Source: Candidatus Pelagibacter ubique HIMB140 (lineage in GTDB: Bacteria; Pseudomonadota; Alphaproteobacteria; Pelagibacterales; Pelagibacteraceae). From it: a stretch of 64,000 nucleotides of DNA. Every line of letters begins with the position of its first letter. Positions within the stretch are counted from its first letter, which is position 1. A program made the translations under genes and the position numbers. Below, one piece after another: positions 18,222 through 27,014 of the stretch. The stretch is from contig NZ_LAMZ01000001.1 of assembly GCF_025558165.1 (NCBI RefSeq), forward strand, positions 1,373,931-1,437,930, written 5' to 3'. Below the pieces are notes generated by a model that was given only the letters and a program-made list of their open reading frames with translations, had not been told where the DNA came from and ran no database searches.

Positions 18222-19125
18222 AATTAAAACTACAGAGCCAAAACCTATTTGGAAAATAAGATGTACTTTAGGCGAAGGAACACTTTGGGTTAAAGAACAC
18301 AACTCAATTTATTTTGTTGATATAAAGAAAAAGAAAATTTGTTCTTTAAATATTAAAAATAAAAAAAAGAAAATATTTAAAGTAAATAAAGAAGTAGGTT
18401 TCATTGCTCATGTAAGAGATCATATATTTATTTTAGGATTGCAGGGTGAAATAAGAATTCAAAATTTAAAATCAAAAAAAGTTTTAAAATCGATACCTAT
18501 AGAACCTAAATTAAAATTGAATAGAATAAACGACGGTAAAACAGATCCTGCTGGAAATCTTTGGTTTGGAACTATGGATAACTTAGAGAGAAAAATTGAA
18601 AAAGGATCTTTGTATAAATTAGATAAAAATCTAAAATTAACAAGAGTTGATAAAAATTATAGAATTACAAATGGCCCAGCATTTATTGATCAATATAATT
18701 TTTACCACACAGATAGTCCTAAAAAAACAATCTATAAAATTAAGATTAATAAAAATAATAAAATAATTAGTAAAAAAATATTTAAAAAATTATCTTTAGA
18801 CGAAGGTTCACCAGATGGAATGACTGTAGATAGGAATAAAAATTTGTGGGTTGCACATTTTCGTGGGGCATGTGTCTCAGTATTTAATAGTAGAGCAAAA
18901 TTAATTCACAGAATTAAGTTTCCAGCCAAAAATATTACTAATTGTGCGTTTGGTGGTAAGAATAATCAAGAACTGTACGTTTCAACAGCTACAAAAGGAA
19001 TGGACAAGGCTGATTTGCGAAAATTTAGATATTCAGGATTCTTTTTTGGTGTAAAAACAAACACAAAAGGAGTTTTACAAAAAAAATTTATTTTAAGCAA
19101 TGAAGCAGAGAGATCTTTACTATGA
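18214..19125 (+). CDS. SMP-30 / gluconolactonase-family lactonase
   Basis: A 303-residue six-bladed beta-propeller of the SMP-30/LRE family. Metal ligands by position are E21 (CTLGEGTLW), N153 (ITNGPAF) and D201 (SPDGMTVD), matching E18/N154/D204 of human regucalcin. It hydrolyses sugar lactones to aldonates and would supply substrate for the dehydratases encoded upstream. It overlaps the enolase-family gene by 8 bases and the PEP carboxylase gene by 26 bases. Lys-rich segments, as in many proteins here, reflect the A-rich codon use. Confidence 0.82.
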   Translation: MNKIKTTEPKPIWKIRCTLGEGTLWVKEHNSIYFVDIKKKKICSLNIKNKKKKIFKVNKEVGFIAHVRDHIFILGLQGEIRIQNLKSKKVLKSIPIEPKLKLNRINDGKTDPAGNLWFGTMDNLERKIEKGSLYKLDKNLKLTRVDKNYRITNGPAFIDQYNFYHTDSPKKTIYKIKINKNNKIISKKIFKKLSLDEGSPDGMTVDRNKNLWVAHFRGACVSVFNSRAKLIHRIKFPAKNITNCAFGGKNNQELYVSTATKGMDKADLRKFRYSGFFFGVKTNTKGVLQKKFILSNEAERSLL

Positions 19126-21790
19126 ACGAATACCTACTAAGCTTTTAAGAGAAGATATAAGATTATTAGGAACTTTTCTTGGAAGAGTAATCAAAGATCA
19201 AGAAGGCACAAAATTTTTTAATATTGTTGAGCGATTAAGATTATTATCTAAAAATACCTTGTTAGATAAAAATAAAAGTAAAGTATTTTCCAAAATTTCA
19301 AAAGACATAAGAAAGCTTTCACCTGAAATTACTTTTAAGGTCACTAGAGCTTTTTCGCATATTCTAAATTTAATGAATTTAGCTGAGTCGTTAGATGCAT
19401 CTAGAAAACTTAATGAATACGATAATCCATATTTTAAGAACAAAAAACAAAATCTATTTATTGAGGATATTATTAATAATCTATTTAAAAATAGAAAAAT
19501 CTCTGACAAAAAAATTTATGATCAGGCAACAAAACTTGATATTGGAATAGTTCTCACCGCACATCCAACAGAAGTTAAGAGAAGAACACTAATTCAAAAA
19601 TACGCAAATTTAACCACCTTGATGGAACAACGTCATCTTTATAAAAAATACCCCGCAAAGATTATTGAAATAAATCGAAAATTATATTCGGAGATAGCCA
19701 TTATTTGGAAAACTGATGAATTAAAAAGAACCAAACCATCACCACTTGATGAAGCTAGATGGGGCTTGGCTGTAATAGAAGATAGTTTATGGGATACAAT
19801 TCCAAGAGTTTACAAAAGATTGAATGATATTTTTAGGAAAAATCTAAATAAAGATCTTCCTAGAAATTTTAATCCTATTCAATTTGGTTCCTGGATGGGT
19901 GGTGATAGAGATGGAAATCCAAATGTTACATCTGAAGTAACAAAAAAAGTGATTTTATTTTCAAGATGGCAAGCTGCAAAGTTATACGAAAGAGAACTTA
20001 CAAAATTAATTCAAGATTTATCAATGGAAGAATGTTCTAATAAAATCAAAAAAGTTACTGGAAATAGTTTTGAACCTTACAGAGTTTATTTAAGACCTTT
20101 AAGAGACAAAGTAAGAAGAACACATCAGTTAATTGAAGCACATATAAATTATAATAAGCCATTAGATGAAAATAAATTACTAAAAGATAAGTACGAAATC
20201 ATAAATCCATTAAGAGAAGTTAGAACTTCCTTAAACATGAACAAAGGTCAACATATTGCAAATGCAGATTTGTTAGATTTGATAAGAAGAGTTAGATGTT
20301 TTGGAATAAATTTAGCAAGATTAGATATCAGACAAGAGTCTGATAGACATGAAAAACTTTTAAATGAAATATTTAAAAAGAAAAATAAAATTAATTATTC
20401 ACAATTACCTGAAGAAAAGAAAATTGAATTACTTAATAAATCAATAAAACAAAAAAAATCTTTTGTTAATAAAATTAATTTAAGGGACAAAGAGAATTTA
20501 GAAGTTTGGAAAACATTTAAACAAATATCTAAAGAGCCAGAGCAATGTATGGGCGCGTATGTGATTTCAATGACTTCAAAAGCATCTGATATTTTATCTG
20601 TTTATTTATTGCAATTACAGGCCGAAACAAAGAATTTGTTAAGAGTAGTACCACTTTTTGAAACTTTAGATGATTTAAAGAATGCCAATGGTGTTATGCA
20701 AAATTTATTTAAACTTCCTTGGTACAGAAAAATGATAAACTCAAAACAAGAAGTAATGATTGGATATTCAGACTCTAGTAAAGATGCAGGAAAACTATCT
20801 GCAAGTTGGCATCAATACAAACTTCAAGAAGAACTTAGAAATTTAGCTAAAAAATATAAAATAGATCTTGTATTTTTTCATGGAAGAGGAGGATCTCCAG
20901 GAAGAGGAGGAGGACCAATTCAGGCAACTCTTAAATCTCAACCATCTGGAACAGTAAATGGAAAAATTAGAATTACTGATCAAGGAGAGGTGATACAGCA
21001 AAAATATGGATATAAGCCTTTAGCTGAATACAATCTATGTAGTTATATTGGAGCAGTAATGGAGGCTACTTTAAATCCACCTCCTAGATCAAAACCAAAT
21101 TGGCGAGAGCTTATTCAAAAAATGTCTGAGATTTCTACATCTGCTTACAGAAAGTATTTAAATCAAAGTGAAGATTTTATTAGATATTTTAAAACTGTTA
21201 CTCCACATAAATCTCTTGGAAAACTTGCAATTGGTTCAAGACCCACCAAGAGAAAAAATGTTGATAATATTCAAAGTTTAAGAGCTATCCCTTGGGTATT
21301 TGCTTGGACGCAAATTAGACTAATGCTTCCTGCTTGGCTCGGTACAACTGAGGCTTTGAGATATGGATCAATTAAAAAATTTAAAAAAACTATGACAGAC
21401 ATGGAGAGGAACTGGCCTTATTTTGTATCAACAATGGATATTTTGGACATGGTGATTTCAAAGGTTGATCCTGAAATATCAGTAATTTATGAAAATAATT
21501 TAGCTGACAAATCTTTGATAAGAATTGGAAAAAGATTAAGGTTTCAATTTGATGCATTGGTCAAATTGCACAATAAAATTACCCCAAAAGAAGTTATAAA
21601 AGAGAGAAAAGAGTTTAGAAAAGCATTATTTATCAGAAACAACTACACTGAGATGCTAAACATTCTTCAGGCAAATATAATGAATAAATTAACAAATAAA
21701 AAATATAAAAATTTAGATAAGAAATATTTAGACGATGCTTTAATGACATCTATCGCAGGAATTTCTGCAGCAATGAAAAACACTGGATAG
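19100..21790 (+). CDS. ppc: Phosphoenolpyruvate carboxylase
   Basis: An 896-residue enzyme, close to the usual 880-930. Signatures are H155 in LTAHPTEVKRRT, the central FGSWMGGDRDGNPNVT block, GYSDSSKDAGKLSASW, the glycine-rich VFFHGRGGSPGRGGGP near residues 592-606, and the C-terminal MKNTG, which corresponds to the invariant (R/K)NTG end. It carboxylates PEP to oxaloacetate, an anaplerotic step. The start lies 26 bases inside the lactonase gene, an unusually long overlap, but the N-terminal residues (YYERIPTKLLREDIRLLG) align with the family, so the start is credible. Confidence 0.95.
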   Translation: MKQRDLYYERIPTKLLREDIRLLGTFLGRVIKDQEGTKFFNIVERLRLLSKNTLLDKNKSKVFSKISKDIRKLSPEITFKVTRAFSHILNLMNLAESLDASRKLNEYDNPYFKNKKQNLFIEDIINNLFKNRKISDKKIYDQATKLDIGIVLTAHPTEVKRRTLIQKYANLTTLMEQRHLYKKYPAKIIEINRKLYSEIAIIWKTDELKRTKPSPLDEARWGLAVIEDSLWDTIPRVYKRLNDIFRKNLNKDLPRNFNPIQFGSWMGGDRDGNPNVTSEVTKKVILFSRWQAAKLYERELTKLIQDLSMEECSNKIKKVTGNSFEPYRVYLRPLRDKVRRTHQLIEAHINYNKPLDENKLLKDKYEIINPLREVRTSLNMNKGQHIANADLLDLIRRVRCFGINLARLDIRQESDRHEKLLNEIFKKKNKINYSQLPEEKKIELLNKSIKQKKSFVNKINLRDKENLEVWKTFKQISKEPEQCMGAYVISMTSKASDILSVYLLQLQAETKNLLRVVPLFETLDDLKNANGVMQNLFKLPWYRKMINSKQEVMIGYSDSSKDAGKLSASWHQYKLQEELRNLAKKYKIDLVFFHGRGGSPGRGGGPIQATLKSQPSGTVNGKIRITDQGEVIQQKYGYKPLAEYNLCSYIGAVMEATLNPPPRSKPNWRELIQKMSEISTSAYRKYLNQSEDFIRYFKTVTPHKSLGKLAIGSRPTKRKNVDNIQSLRAIPWVFAWTQIRLMLPAWLGTTEALRYGSIKKFKKTMTDMERNWPYFVSTMDILDMVISKVDPEISVIYENNLADKSLIRIGKRLRFQFDALVKLHNKITPKEVIKERKEFRKALFIRNNYTEMLNILQANIMNKLTNKKYKNLDKKYLDDALMTSIAGISAAMKNTG

Positions 21791-22498
21791 ATGATTGAAT
21801 ATTTAATTGCTTTTGGGGCAGGGTTAATAAGTTTTTTATCTCCTTGTGTTTTACCTTTGATACCTGGATATATATCTTTTGTATCAGGCCAATCTCTTAA
21901 AGAAATAACTGAGAAACAAAATTTTAATATTATTCCCTTAATTAAATTTTGTTTTGGTTTTTCATTAGTTTTTATCATTTTTGGAGCTTCAGCATCTTTT
22001 TTGGGACAAGTATTGTTAGAGAATTCTCAATCCTTAAGATTAATTGCAGGACTGATTGTTATATTTTTTTCACTACAATTATTAGGTGTTTTTAATTTTG
22101 GATTTTTAAACATTGATAGAAGATTTGATTTTAAAAAAATTGATAGTTTTTTCTTTCCTGTGATAATTGGTGCTGCTTTTGGATTTGGATGGACACCTTG
22201 TATCGGTCCAATACTAGGATCAATTTTAGCTTTAGCTTCAATTGAAGATACTTTATCAAGAGCAATAATTTTATTAAGTTTTTACTCTTTAGGTTTGGCT
22301 ATACCTTTTGTTTTATCAGGATATTTAATTCAAAAGTTTTTAATTTTTTCAAAAAATATGCGTCAGTATATAAATATTATCTCAAAAGTAGGTGGTGGAA
22401 TTCTTTTAGTAACTGGAATATTAATTATTACAAATAAATTGCAAGCAATTGGGTTTTATTTAATTGAGATCTTTCCTTTTATGCAAAACTTTGGTTAA
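21791..22498 (+). CDS. CcdA-like cytochrome c biogenesis / disulfide reductant transmembrane protein
   Basis: A 235-residue membrane protein with six helices and two conserved cysteines in DsbD/CcdA contexts: C19 in LSPCVLPLIPGY and C137 in GWTPCIGPILG. These relay reducing equivalents from cytoplasmic thioredoxin to the periplasm, for apocytochrome c maturation or other thiol targets. The ATG directly follows the ppc stop with no gap. Length and topology fit the short CcdA group rather than full DsbD. Confidence 0.88.
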   Translation: MIEYLIAFGAGLISFLSPCVLPLIPGYISFVSGQSLKEITEKQNFNIIPLIKFCFGFSLVFIIFGASASFLGQVLLENSQSLRLIAGLIVIFFSLQLLGVFNFGFLNIDRRFDFKKIDSFFFPVIIGAAFGFGWTPCIGPILGSILALASIEDTLSRAIILLSFYSLGLAIPFVLSGYLIQKFLIFSKNMRQYINIISKVGGGILLVTGILIITNKLQAIGFYLIEIFPFMQNFG

Positions 22499-22506
22499 AG
22501 TAATTA

Positions 22507-23094
22507 ATGAAAATTTATCAAATAGATTCAAGCGCTAGAAAAAAAGGCTCAACATCAAGAGCGTTAGCAAAAAAACTTTTGGAAAAAATCAAAAAACCGG
22601 AGGATGAAGTAATTTATAGAGATTTAGATGATGAAATGCTTTTTGTAAGTGGCTTAACAGAATCTGGAATGAAAATTGATGAGAAGGATCAAACTGCAGA
22701 ACATAAGAAAATGTTTGAACTTTCTGACAAGCTTGTAAAAGAATTAAAAGAGAGTGATATTATTATAATTTCAGCTCCAATATATAATTACGGACCACCC
22801 GCAACTCTTAAAGCTTGGTCAGATTTAGCTGCAAGAATAGGGGAAACCTTTAAATTTAAACCTAATGGTAGAAGAGAAGGGTTATTAAAAAATAAAAAAG
22901 CATACCTTGTAATTACTTCTGGCGGAACAAAACTAAATAGCTCAGAAGATTTTTTAACGCCTTGGTTAAAATTTATTTTAAATTTTTTTGGAATTGAAAA
23001 AGTTGAAGTTATAAGCGCTGATCAAATGGCTTTAGACTATGAAAAATCTATTAGGGATGCAGAAGCTCAAATAGAAAATATTTCTATAGATTAA
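22507..23094 (+). CDS. FMN-dependent NADH-azoreductase / NAD(P)H quinone oxidoreductase (AzoR-like)
   Basis: A 195-residue flavodoxin-fold protein. The start motif IDSSARKKGSTSRALAKKL is the FMN phosphate-binding loop of the AzoR/AcpD family. Further family blocks are DIIIISAPIYNYGPPATLKAWSD and LVITSGGT. It probably reduces quinones or azo/nitro compounds with NAD(P)H, protecting against quinone stress. It starts 8 bases after the ccdA-like stop. Its 3' end overlaps the convergent dioxygenase gene by 11 bases. Confidence 0.82.
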   Translation: MKIYQIDSSARKKGSTSRALAKKLLEKIKKPEDEVIYRDLDDEMLFVSGLTESGMKIDEKDQTAEHKKMFELSDKLVKELKESDIIIISAPIYNYGPPATLKAWSDLAARIGETFKFKPNGRREGLLKNKKAYLVITSGGTKLNSSEDFLTPWLKFILNFFGIEKVEVISADQMALDYEKSIRDAEAQIENISID

Positions 23095-24187
23095 ACTTTC
23101 TTTTTAAGTGTCTTAATTTTCCTTCGGTACTATCGTAGTCTATATAGCAACCTTGTAAAAATCTTTCGCCTTCATTAGCATCATAAACTGTTCGTCCATG
23201 AAGCAATCTATGATTATCCATCATCATTAAATCTTTTGGAGCAAGTTTAAATTCTATTCTATATTTATCTGAATTGTACATTTCAGACAGTTTTTTTCTT
23301 GCTTGATAGTATAAATCTAACTCTTCTTTATCTAAGATTGGAACAAAATCTAATCTTGGACTAAATCTTACTTGTTTAAAATTTTTATACTCATCTAATT
23401 CAATTAAAGGACATAAAGATTCTAAAATTACTTCTTTATCAATAAATTTAAATCTTACTTTTACTTCTGTTAAGATTTTATAATAATCAGGATAACTTTT
23501 TTTTAAATCTTCAGTAACAGTATATCCATCAACCAATGTAGAATATCCTCCTGAAACTTTACTCTCTATGCAATGTAAAAGTTGGATGCATGGAACTGGG
23601 TTTCGATATGGATTATCTGTGTGCGGTGCAAGAGCTAAAGAAGTATATGCAAGATCATTAGGATCAGGTTTTGATTTAACATCAAAATATTCTCCAAAGT
23701 TAGTTCTTCTTACACTGCCAATTGAGTTTGCAAATTCAACGATATAATTTTTAGTTGTTGGTATATTTTTAATTACTACAAATCCAAACTTATAGAAAGA
23801 AACGAGTAAGTCATGCATTTCTTTACTTTCATAAAAATTATCTTCGTATTCAAAATTTTTGATATTACTTAGACTAGAATCCCATTTAGTTTTTTCTATA
23901 GATTTTATAACTGTATCTTCTTTTGAGAATTCTAAAGCAATTTTATTAAGATTAAGTTTAGAACTAATTCCATCATTAAAGTTAACTTCTAAAAATTCCT
24001 CATGAATAGAGGCTTTATTAATGATTATATCATTGCTCAAACTAGTTGGGTCAAAAAGTCTTTGTTGAGTTCCTTTATCAACAAATTCTTCACCATCCAC
24101 TCTTTCTCTTAACCAAAAAGGATGTATTTCTTTTTTCTCAGTACCATTATTGAAGTAAACTTTATTTTCGTGAAGCTCAATTTTCAT
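23084..24187 (-). CDS. Gamma-butyrobetaine hydroxylase-like Fe(II)/2-oxoglutarate dioxygenase
   Basis: A 367-residue two-domain protein. Residues 1-85 resemble the DUF971-type N-terminal domain (VYFNNGTEKKEIHPFWLRER), which in BBOX/TMLH enzymes carries part of a Zn site. Residues about 115-350 are a TauD-fold domain with iron ligands H189-T-D191 (LAPHTDNPYRNP) and H330 (RLLHGRTVYD), and R342 likely binding 2-oxoglutarate. Known relatives hydroxylate gamma-butyrobetaine or trimethyllysine. In a betaine-using bacterium a quaternary-amine substrate is plausible. It is a single gene between convergent and divergent neighbours. Confidence 0.82.
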   Translation of the reverse strand: MKIELHENKVYFNNGTEKKEIHPFWLRERVDGEEFVDKGTQQRLFDPTSLSNDIIINKASIHEEFLEVNFNDGISSKLNLNKIALEFSKEDTVIKSIEKTKWDSSLSNIKNFEYEDNFYESKEMHDLLVSFYKFGFVVIKNIPTTKNYIVEFANSIGSVRRTNFGEYFDVKSKPDPNDLAYTSLALAPHTDNPYRNPVPCIQLLHCIESKVSGGYSTLVDGYTVTEDLKKSYPDYYKILTEVKVRFKFIDKEVILESLCPLIELDEYKNFKQVRFSPRLDFVPILDKEELDLYYQARKKLSEMYNSDKYRIEFKLAPKDLMMMDNHRLLHGRTVYDANEGERFLQGCYIDYDSTEGKLRHLKRKFNL

Positions 24188-24254
24188 AAATAATACTTGA
24201 GCATTATTTAAAATTTAACTTTAATCAATATAAATTAAATAGTAAGAATTCTTT

Positions 24255-25061
24255 GTGAATAATTTTGATACAAAAAAATATCCAGTATTTTCAAGTTTTT
24301 TAAACCAGTTAGCAAAAGATCTAACTAAATTTTATTATGCTAAGTTGGATAAGCCATTCAAGATAACCAATAAAATGAAAGGCAAAGGTTACGATCCAGT
24401 AACTACATCGGACAAAGCTTTTGAAAAGTTTATAAGGTCTAAAATTTCTAAAAGATTTCCAGATCATCAAATTATAGGTGAGGAATACGGTCACAAAAAT
24501 ACTAAAAGTGAATTTTCATGGGTAATAGACCCAATTGATGGAACTAGATCGTATGTTGTTGGTAATCCTAGTTGGAGTAATTTGATTTCATTAAATTATA
24601 ATGGAGAGCCAATTTTAGGATTAGCAAATTTCCCTAAAATGAAAAAATATTACTTAAATGTAAATAAAAACACCGCATACGTTTTTGAAAATAATAAAAA
24701 AAGAAAACTTAAGGTTAATTCTAAACTAAATTTTGCAAATTCGAAGTTAGCTGCAGCTTTTCATAATCAATTAACCTTAAAACAACAATCCAAAATTCAA
24801 AAATTTATTAAACGAATGCAATTTCCATGTTTTGATGCTTTAACATATTGTCAACTAGCTGAAGGTAGATTGGAAATGGTTGCACAGTGTGCAAACAAGA
24901 TTTGGGACATTCATCCAATAATGCCAATAGTGAGAGCAAGTGGGGCCATAGTAACTACGTGGGGTAATAGAAATCCTGTGGTAGGAGGGAATATTATTGT
25001 CTCAAATAATAAAGCAAATCATAAACAAATATTAAAATTATTAAAACCTTTAGCTGAATGA
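24255..25061 (+). CDS. Inositol-monophosphatase-family phosphatase (HisN / histidinol-phosphatase-like)
   Basis: A 268-residue Mg2+-dependent phosphatase starting with GTG; no in-frame ATG occurs until residue 41. Family motifs are VTTSDKAFEKFIRSKI, IIGEE (75-77 metal Glu), D92-P-I-D95-G-T and the later IWDIHPIMPIV carrying the WD metal Asp. The spacing and segments resemble histidinol-phosphate phosphatases of Alphaproteobacteria more than SuhB or CysQ. It begins a three-gene plus-strand run with DUF924 (4-base overlap) and DUF952 genes. Confidence 0.78.
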   Translation: MNNFDTKKYPVFSSFLNQLAKDLTKFYYAKLDKPFKITNKMKGKGYDPVTTSDKAFEKFIRSKISKRFPDHQIIGEEYGHKNTKSEFSWVIDPIDGTRSYVVGNPSWSNLISLNYNGEPILGLANFPKMKKYYLNVNKNTAYVFENNKKRKLKVNSKLNFANSKLAAAFHNQLTLKQQSKIQKFIKRMQFPCFDALTYCQLAEGRLEMVAQCANKIWDIHPIMPIVRASGAIVTTWGNRNPVVGGNIIVSNNKANHKQILKLLKPLAE

Positions 25062-25621
25062 TACCAGAACGAGCGCAATCAATTTTAGATTTCTGGTTTA
25101 AAGAAACTCCTTTTGAAATGAGATTTAAGAAGGATGATAAATTTGATCAAAAGATAAAAGATAATTTTTTAAAAGATTATGAACTTGCTTGTCAAAATGA
25201 ATATGATGATTGGCAGGATAATCCTATGAGCTGTTTAGCTTTGGTAATTTTGTTTGATCAATTTTCAAGAAATATGTTTAGGGATGATAAAAAAGCATTT
25301 GCTCAAGATCAAAAAACTAGATTGATAGTAAATGATGCAGTGTATTCTGGATATTTAGAAGCTATGAATGTTGACCAAAGATTTTTTATGCTTTTACCTT
25401 TAATTCACAGTGAAGAAATTAGTGATCATGAAATGGCTTATTACTTATTAAATAAATATTTAAGGGAACATGAAGGATACAATAAGATTAAAAAATTTTG
25501 GCAAGACCACACTAAAGCAATTAGACAGTTTCATAGATATCCACATAGAAATGAAATTTTAGGAAGAGAGTCTACTGAAGAAGAACTAGAATTTTTAAAA
25601 GGACCAAACTCTTCCTGGTAA
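25058..25621 (+). CDS. DUF924 family protein
   Basis: A 187-residue all-helical soluble protein with the DUF924 signature: ILDFWFKETPFEMRFKKDDKFDQ at the start, LALVILFDQFSRNMFRDD in the middle and the C-terminal FHRYPHRNEILGRESTEEE. DUF924 proteins have TPR-like helical folds and no settled function. The ATGA overlap with the phosphatase gene implies translational coupling, and the DUF952 gene begins 1 base after its stop. Confidence 0.85.
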   Translation: MIPERAQSILDFWFKETPFEMRFKKDDKFDQKIKDNFLKDYELACQNEYDDWQDNPMSCLALVILFDQFSRNMFRDDKKAFAQDQKTRLIVNDAVYSGYLEAMNVDQRFFMLLPLIHSEEISDHEMAYYLLNKYLREHEGYNKIKKFWQDHTKAIRQFHRYPHRNEILGRESTEEELEFLKGPNSSW

Positions 25622-25622
25622 A

Positions 25623-25994
25623 ATGAATTTAGAATTTATTTTTAAAGTCATAGATAAAGAAGAATGGCAAAAAGCTAAGCAATCAGGAACTTATGGTGGA
25701 TCTGAAAAAGATATTAAAGATGGCTATATTCATTTCTCAGAAGAAGATCAGGTCGAGGAAACCTTAAAAAAACATTTCCCAAATAAAGAAAACCTAGTTT
25801 TATTGAGAGTAAATGCTTTTAAACTTGAACACTTACTTTGGGAACAAGCATCAAATGGTGATATGTACCCACATTTATATTCTCCATTAGATACAAGCAC
25901 TGTTGTTAATGAATATGAGCTATCTTTAAATGAAGATGGAAGTTATAAACTTCCAGACATTTTAAAAAAATATCAATTTAATCGACCTAAGTAA
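25623..25994 (+). CDS. DUF952 family protein
   Basis: A 123-residue protein with DUF952 features: an N-terminal IFKVIDKEEWQKAKQSGTYGGSEKDIKDGYIHFS and a later YPHLYSPLDTSTVVNEYEL. The family has a glutathione-transferase-unrelated small alpha/beta fold and no agreed function; it often neighbours DUF924 in Alphaproteobacteria. Its 3' end overlaps the convergent SMR gene by 22 bases. Confidence 0.8.
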   Translation: MNLEFIFKVIDKEEWQKAKQSGTYGGSEKDIKDGYIHFSEEDQVEETLKKHFPNKENLVLLRVNAFKLEHLLWEQASNGDMYPHLYSPLDTSTVVNEYELSLNEDGSYKLPDILKKYQFNRPK

Positions 25995-26308
25995 TTAACC
26001 ATTACTACGCCAATAATAATTAAAGCAATTCCAATTATCCCATAAACATTAGGAACTTGGTTAAATTTTAATACCGCGAAAAGAACAACTCCTGTTACTG
26101 TCAAACCACTATAAATTGAATAAGCAAATCCAACAGGTATTGCATGCATCGCTTTTGCAATTGAAAACATTGTAATACACATAAAAAGGATACATAAAAT
26201 TGAAGGAGTTAGCTTTGTAAAACCTTCAGAAATTTTAGCAAAACTGTTTGAAGCTATTCCAAAAATTATGCCATTAGCTAAAAATAAATATCCTATAAAA
26301 GGTTTCAT
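25973..26308 (-). CDS. SMR-family small membrane transporter, second of a pair, lacking the essential Glu
   Basis: A 111-residue four-helix protein. It aligns with EmrE through FAKISEGFTKL (EmrE MKFSEGFTRL), the IPVGFAYSIYSGL block (EmrE IPTGIAYAIWSG) and the C-terminal IIGIALIIIGVVMVN. The membrane glutamate that drives EmrE (E14) is a glycine, G17. It starts 1 base after the stop of the other SMR gene, so the products probably form a heterodimer as EbrAB or MdtIJ do. Without that glutamate, classical proton-coupled drug export is doubtful. Confidence 0.8.
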   Translation of the reverse strand: MKPFIGYLFLANGIIFGIASNSFAKISEGFTKLTPSILCILFMCITMFSIAKAMHAIPVGFAYSIYSGLTVTGVVLFAVLKFNQVPNVYGIIGIALIIIGVVMVNYLGRLN

Positions 26309-26309
26309 A

Positions 26310-26642
26310 TTATTTACTGCCTAACAAATTAACCATTAAAACTCCAATAATTATAAATGCTAGTCCGATCATGGAGTAAAGATTTGGAACTTGATTATAT
26401 TTAATTACACCTACTATAACTGTTGCAATGATTGTTAACCCTGCAAATGAAGCGTAAGTGATACCCATTGGTATATTCTTCATCACTAATGAAAGTGCAT
26501 ACATGCACAAAACAATTGTAATTGCAGTAATTATACTTGGAAAGAGAAGAGTAAAACCTTCAGCACTTTTAGCAAAACTATTTGAGGTAACTCCTAGGAA
26601 TACAGCAATACCTAGGAACAAGTATGAAGTAGCGAGACTCAT
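26310..26642 (-). CDS. SMR-family small membrane transporter, first of a pair, lacking the essential Glu
   Basis: A 110-residue four-helix protein, closely related to its downstream neighbour (shared LGVTSNSFAKSAEGF / FGIASNSFAKISEGF and QVPN.Y..IG.A.IIIGV.MVN). As in that protein, the position of EmrE Glu14 is glycine, G17. Both share an SNSFAK motif that replaces the EmrE GTTLMK region, so they may form a distinct subfamily with a different coupling mechanism or lipid-like substrate. It lies 38 bases downstream of the NTF2-like gene and may be part of that operon. Confidence 0.8.
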   Translation of the reverse strand: MSLATSYLFLGIAVFLGVTSNSFAKSAEGFTLLFPSIITAITIVLCMYALSLVMKNIPMGITYASFAGLTIIATVIVGVIKYNQVPNLYSMIGLAFIIIGVLMVNLLGSK

Positions 26643-26680
26643 TTAATAATATTAAATGAAATCCCGCTAAATATATATAA

Positions 26681-27001
26681 TTATTTAGGCATTGGAGTAG
26701 CACCAGTTTCTAAACTAACAATTTTTCCATTGTCATATTTATAAACTGCCATTACTGCCTCAACATTTCCATCGTTAAATGTAACAAAAGCATGATGAAT
26801 TCCAACTTCATCATTCTCATAAACAATTCTAACTTTATCTTGATTGATATCACCACTCATTGCCCATTTGATAACATCACCTTTTGTTAAAACATTTCCT
26901 GATTTATGCATTGTAAATCTAAAATCATCATGCAAGAGCTCATTCATAGCTGCTTCGTCTTTATTTTTTAATGCAGCACTATATTTTTCTAAGATAGACA
27001 T
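26681..27001 (-). CDS. NTF2-like / SnoaL-like small protein
   Basis: A 106-residue cytoplasmic protein with the SnoaL/NTF2 pattern: an N-terminal helix (ILEKYSAALKNKDEAAMNELLHDDFRFTMHKSG) followed by beta strands (RIVYENDEVGIHHAFVTFNDGNVEAVMAVYKYDNGKI). These cone-shaped folds bind small hydrophobic ligands or catalyse isomerisations. No catalytic residues can be assigned. It is the fifth gene of a minus-strand run of small proteins, with CGAAAGGA as ribosome site. Confidence 0.7.
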   Translation of the reverse strand: MSILEKYSAALKNKDEAAMNELLHDDFRFTMHKSGNVLTKGDVIKWAMSGDINQDKVRIVYENDEVGIHHAFVTFNDGNVEAVMAVYKYDNGKIVSLETGATPMPK

Positions 27002-27014
27002 TTATTCCTTTCGT

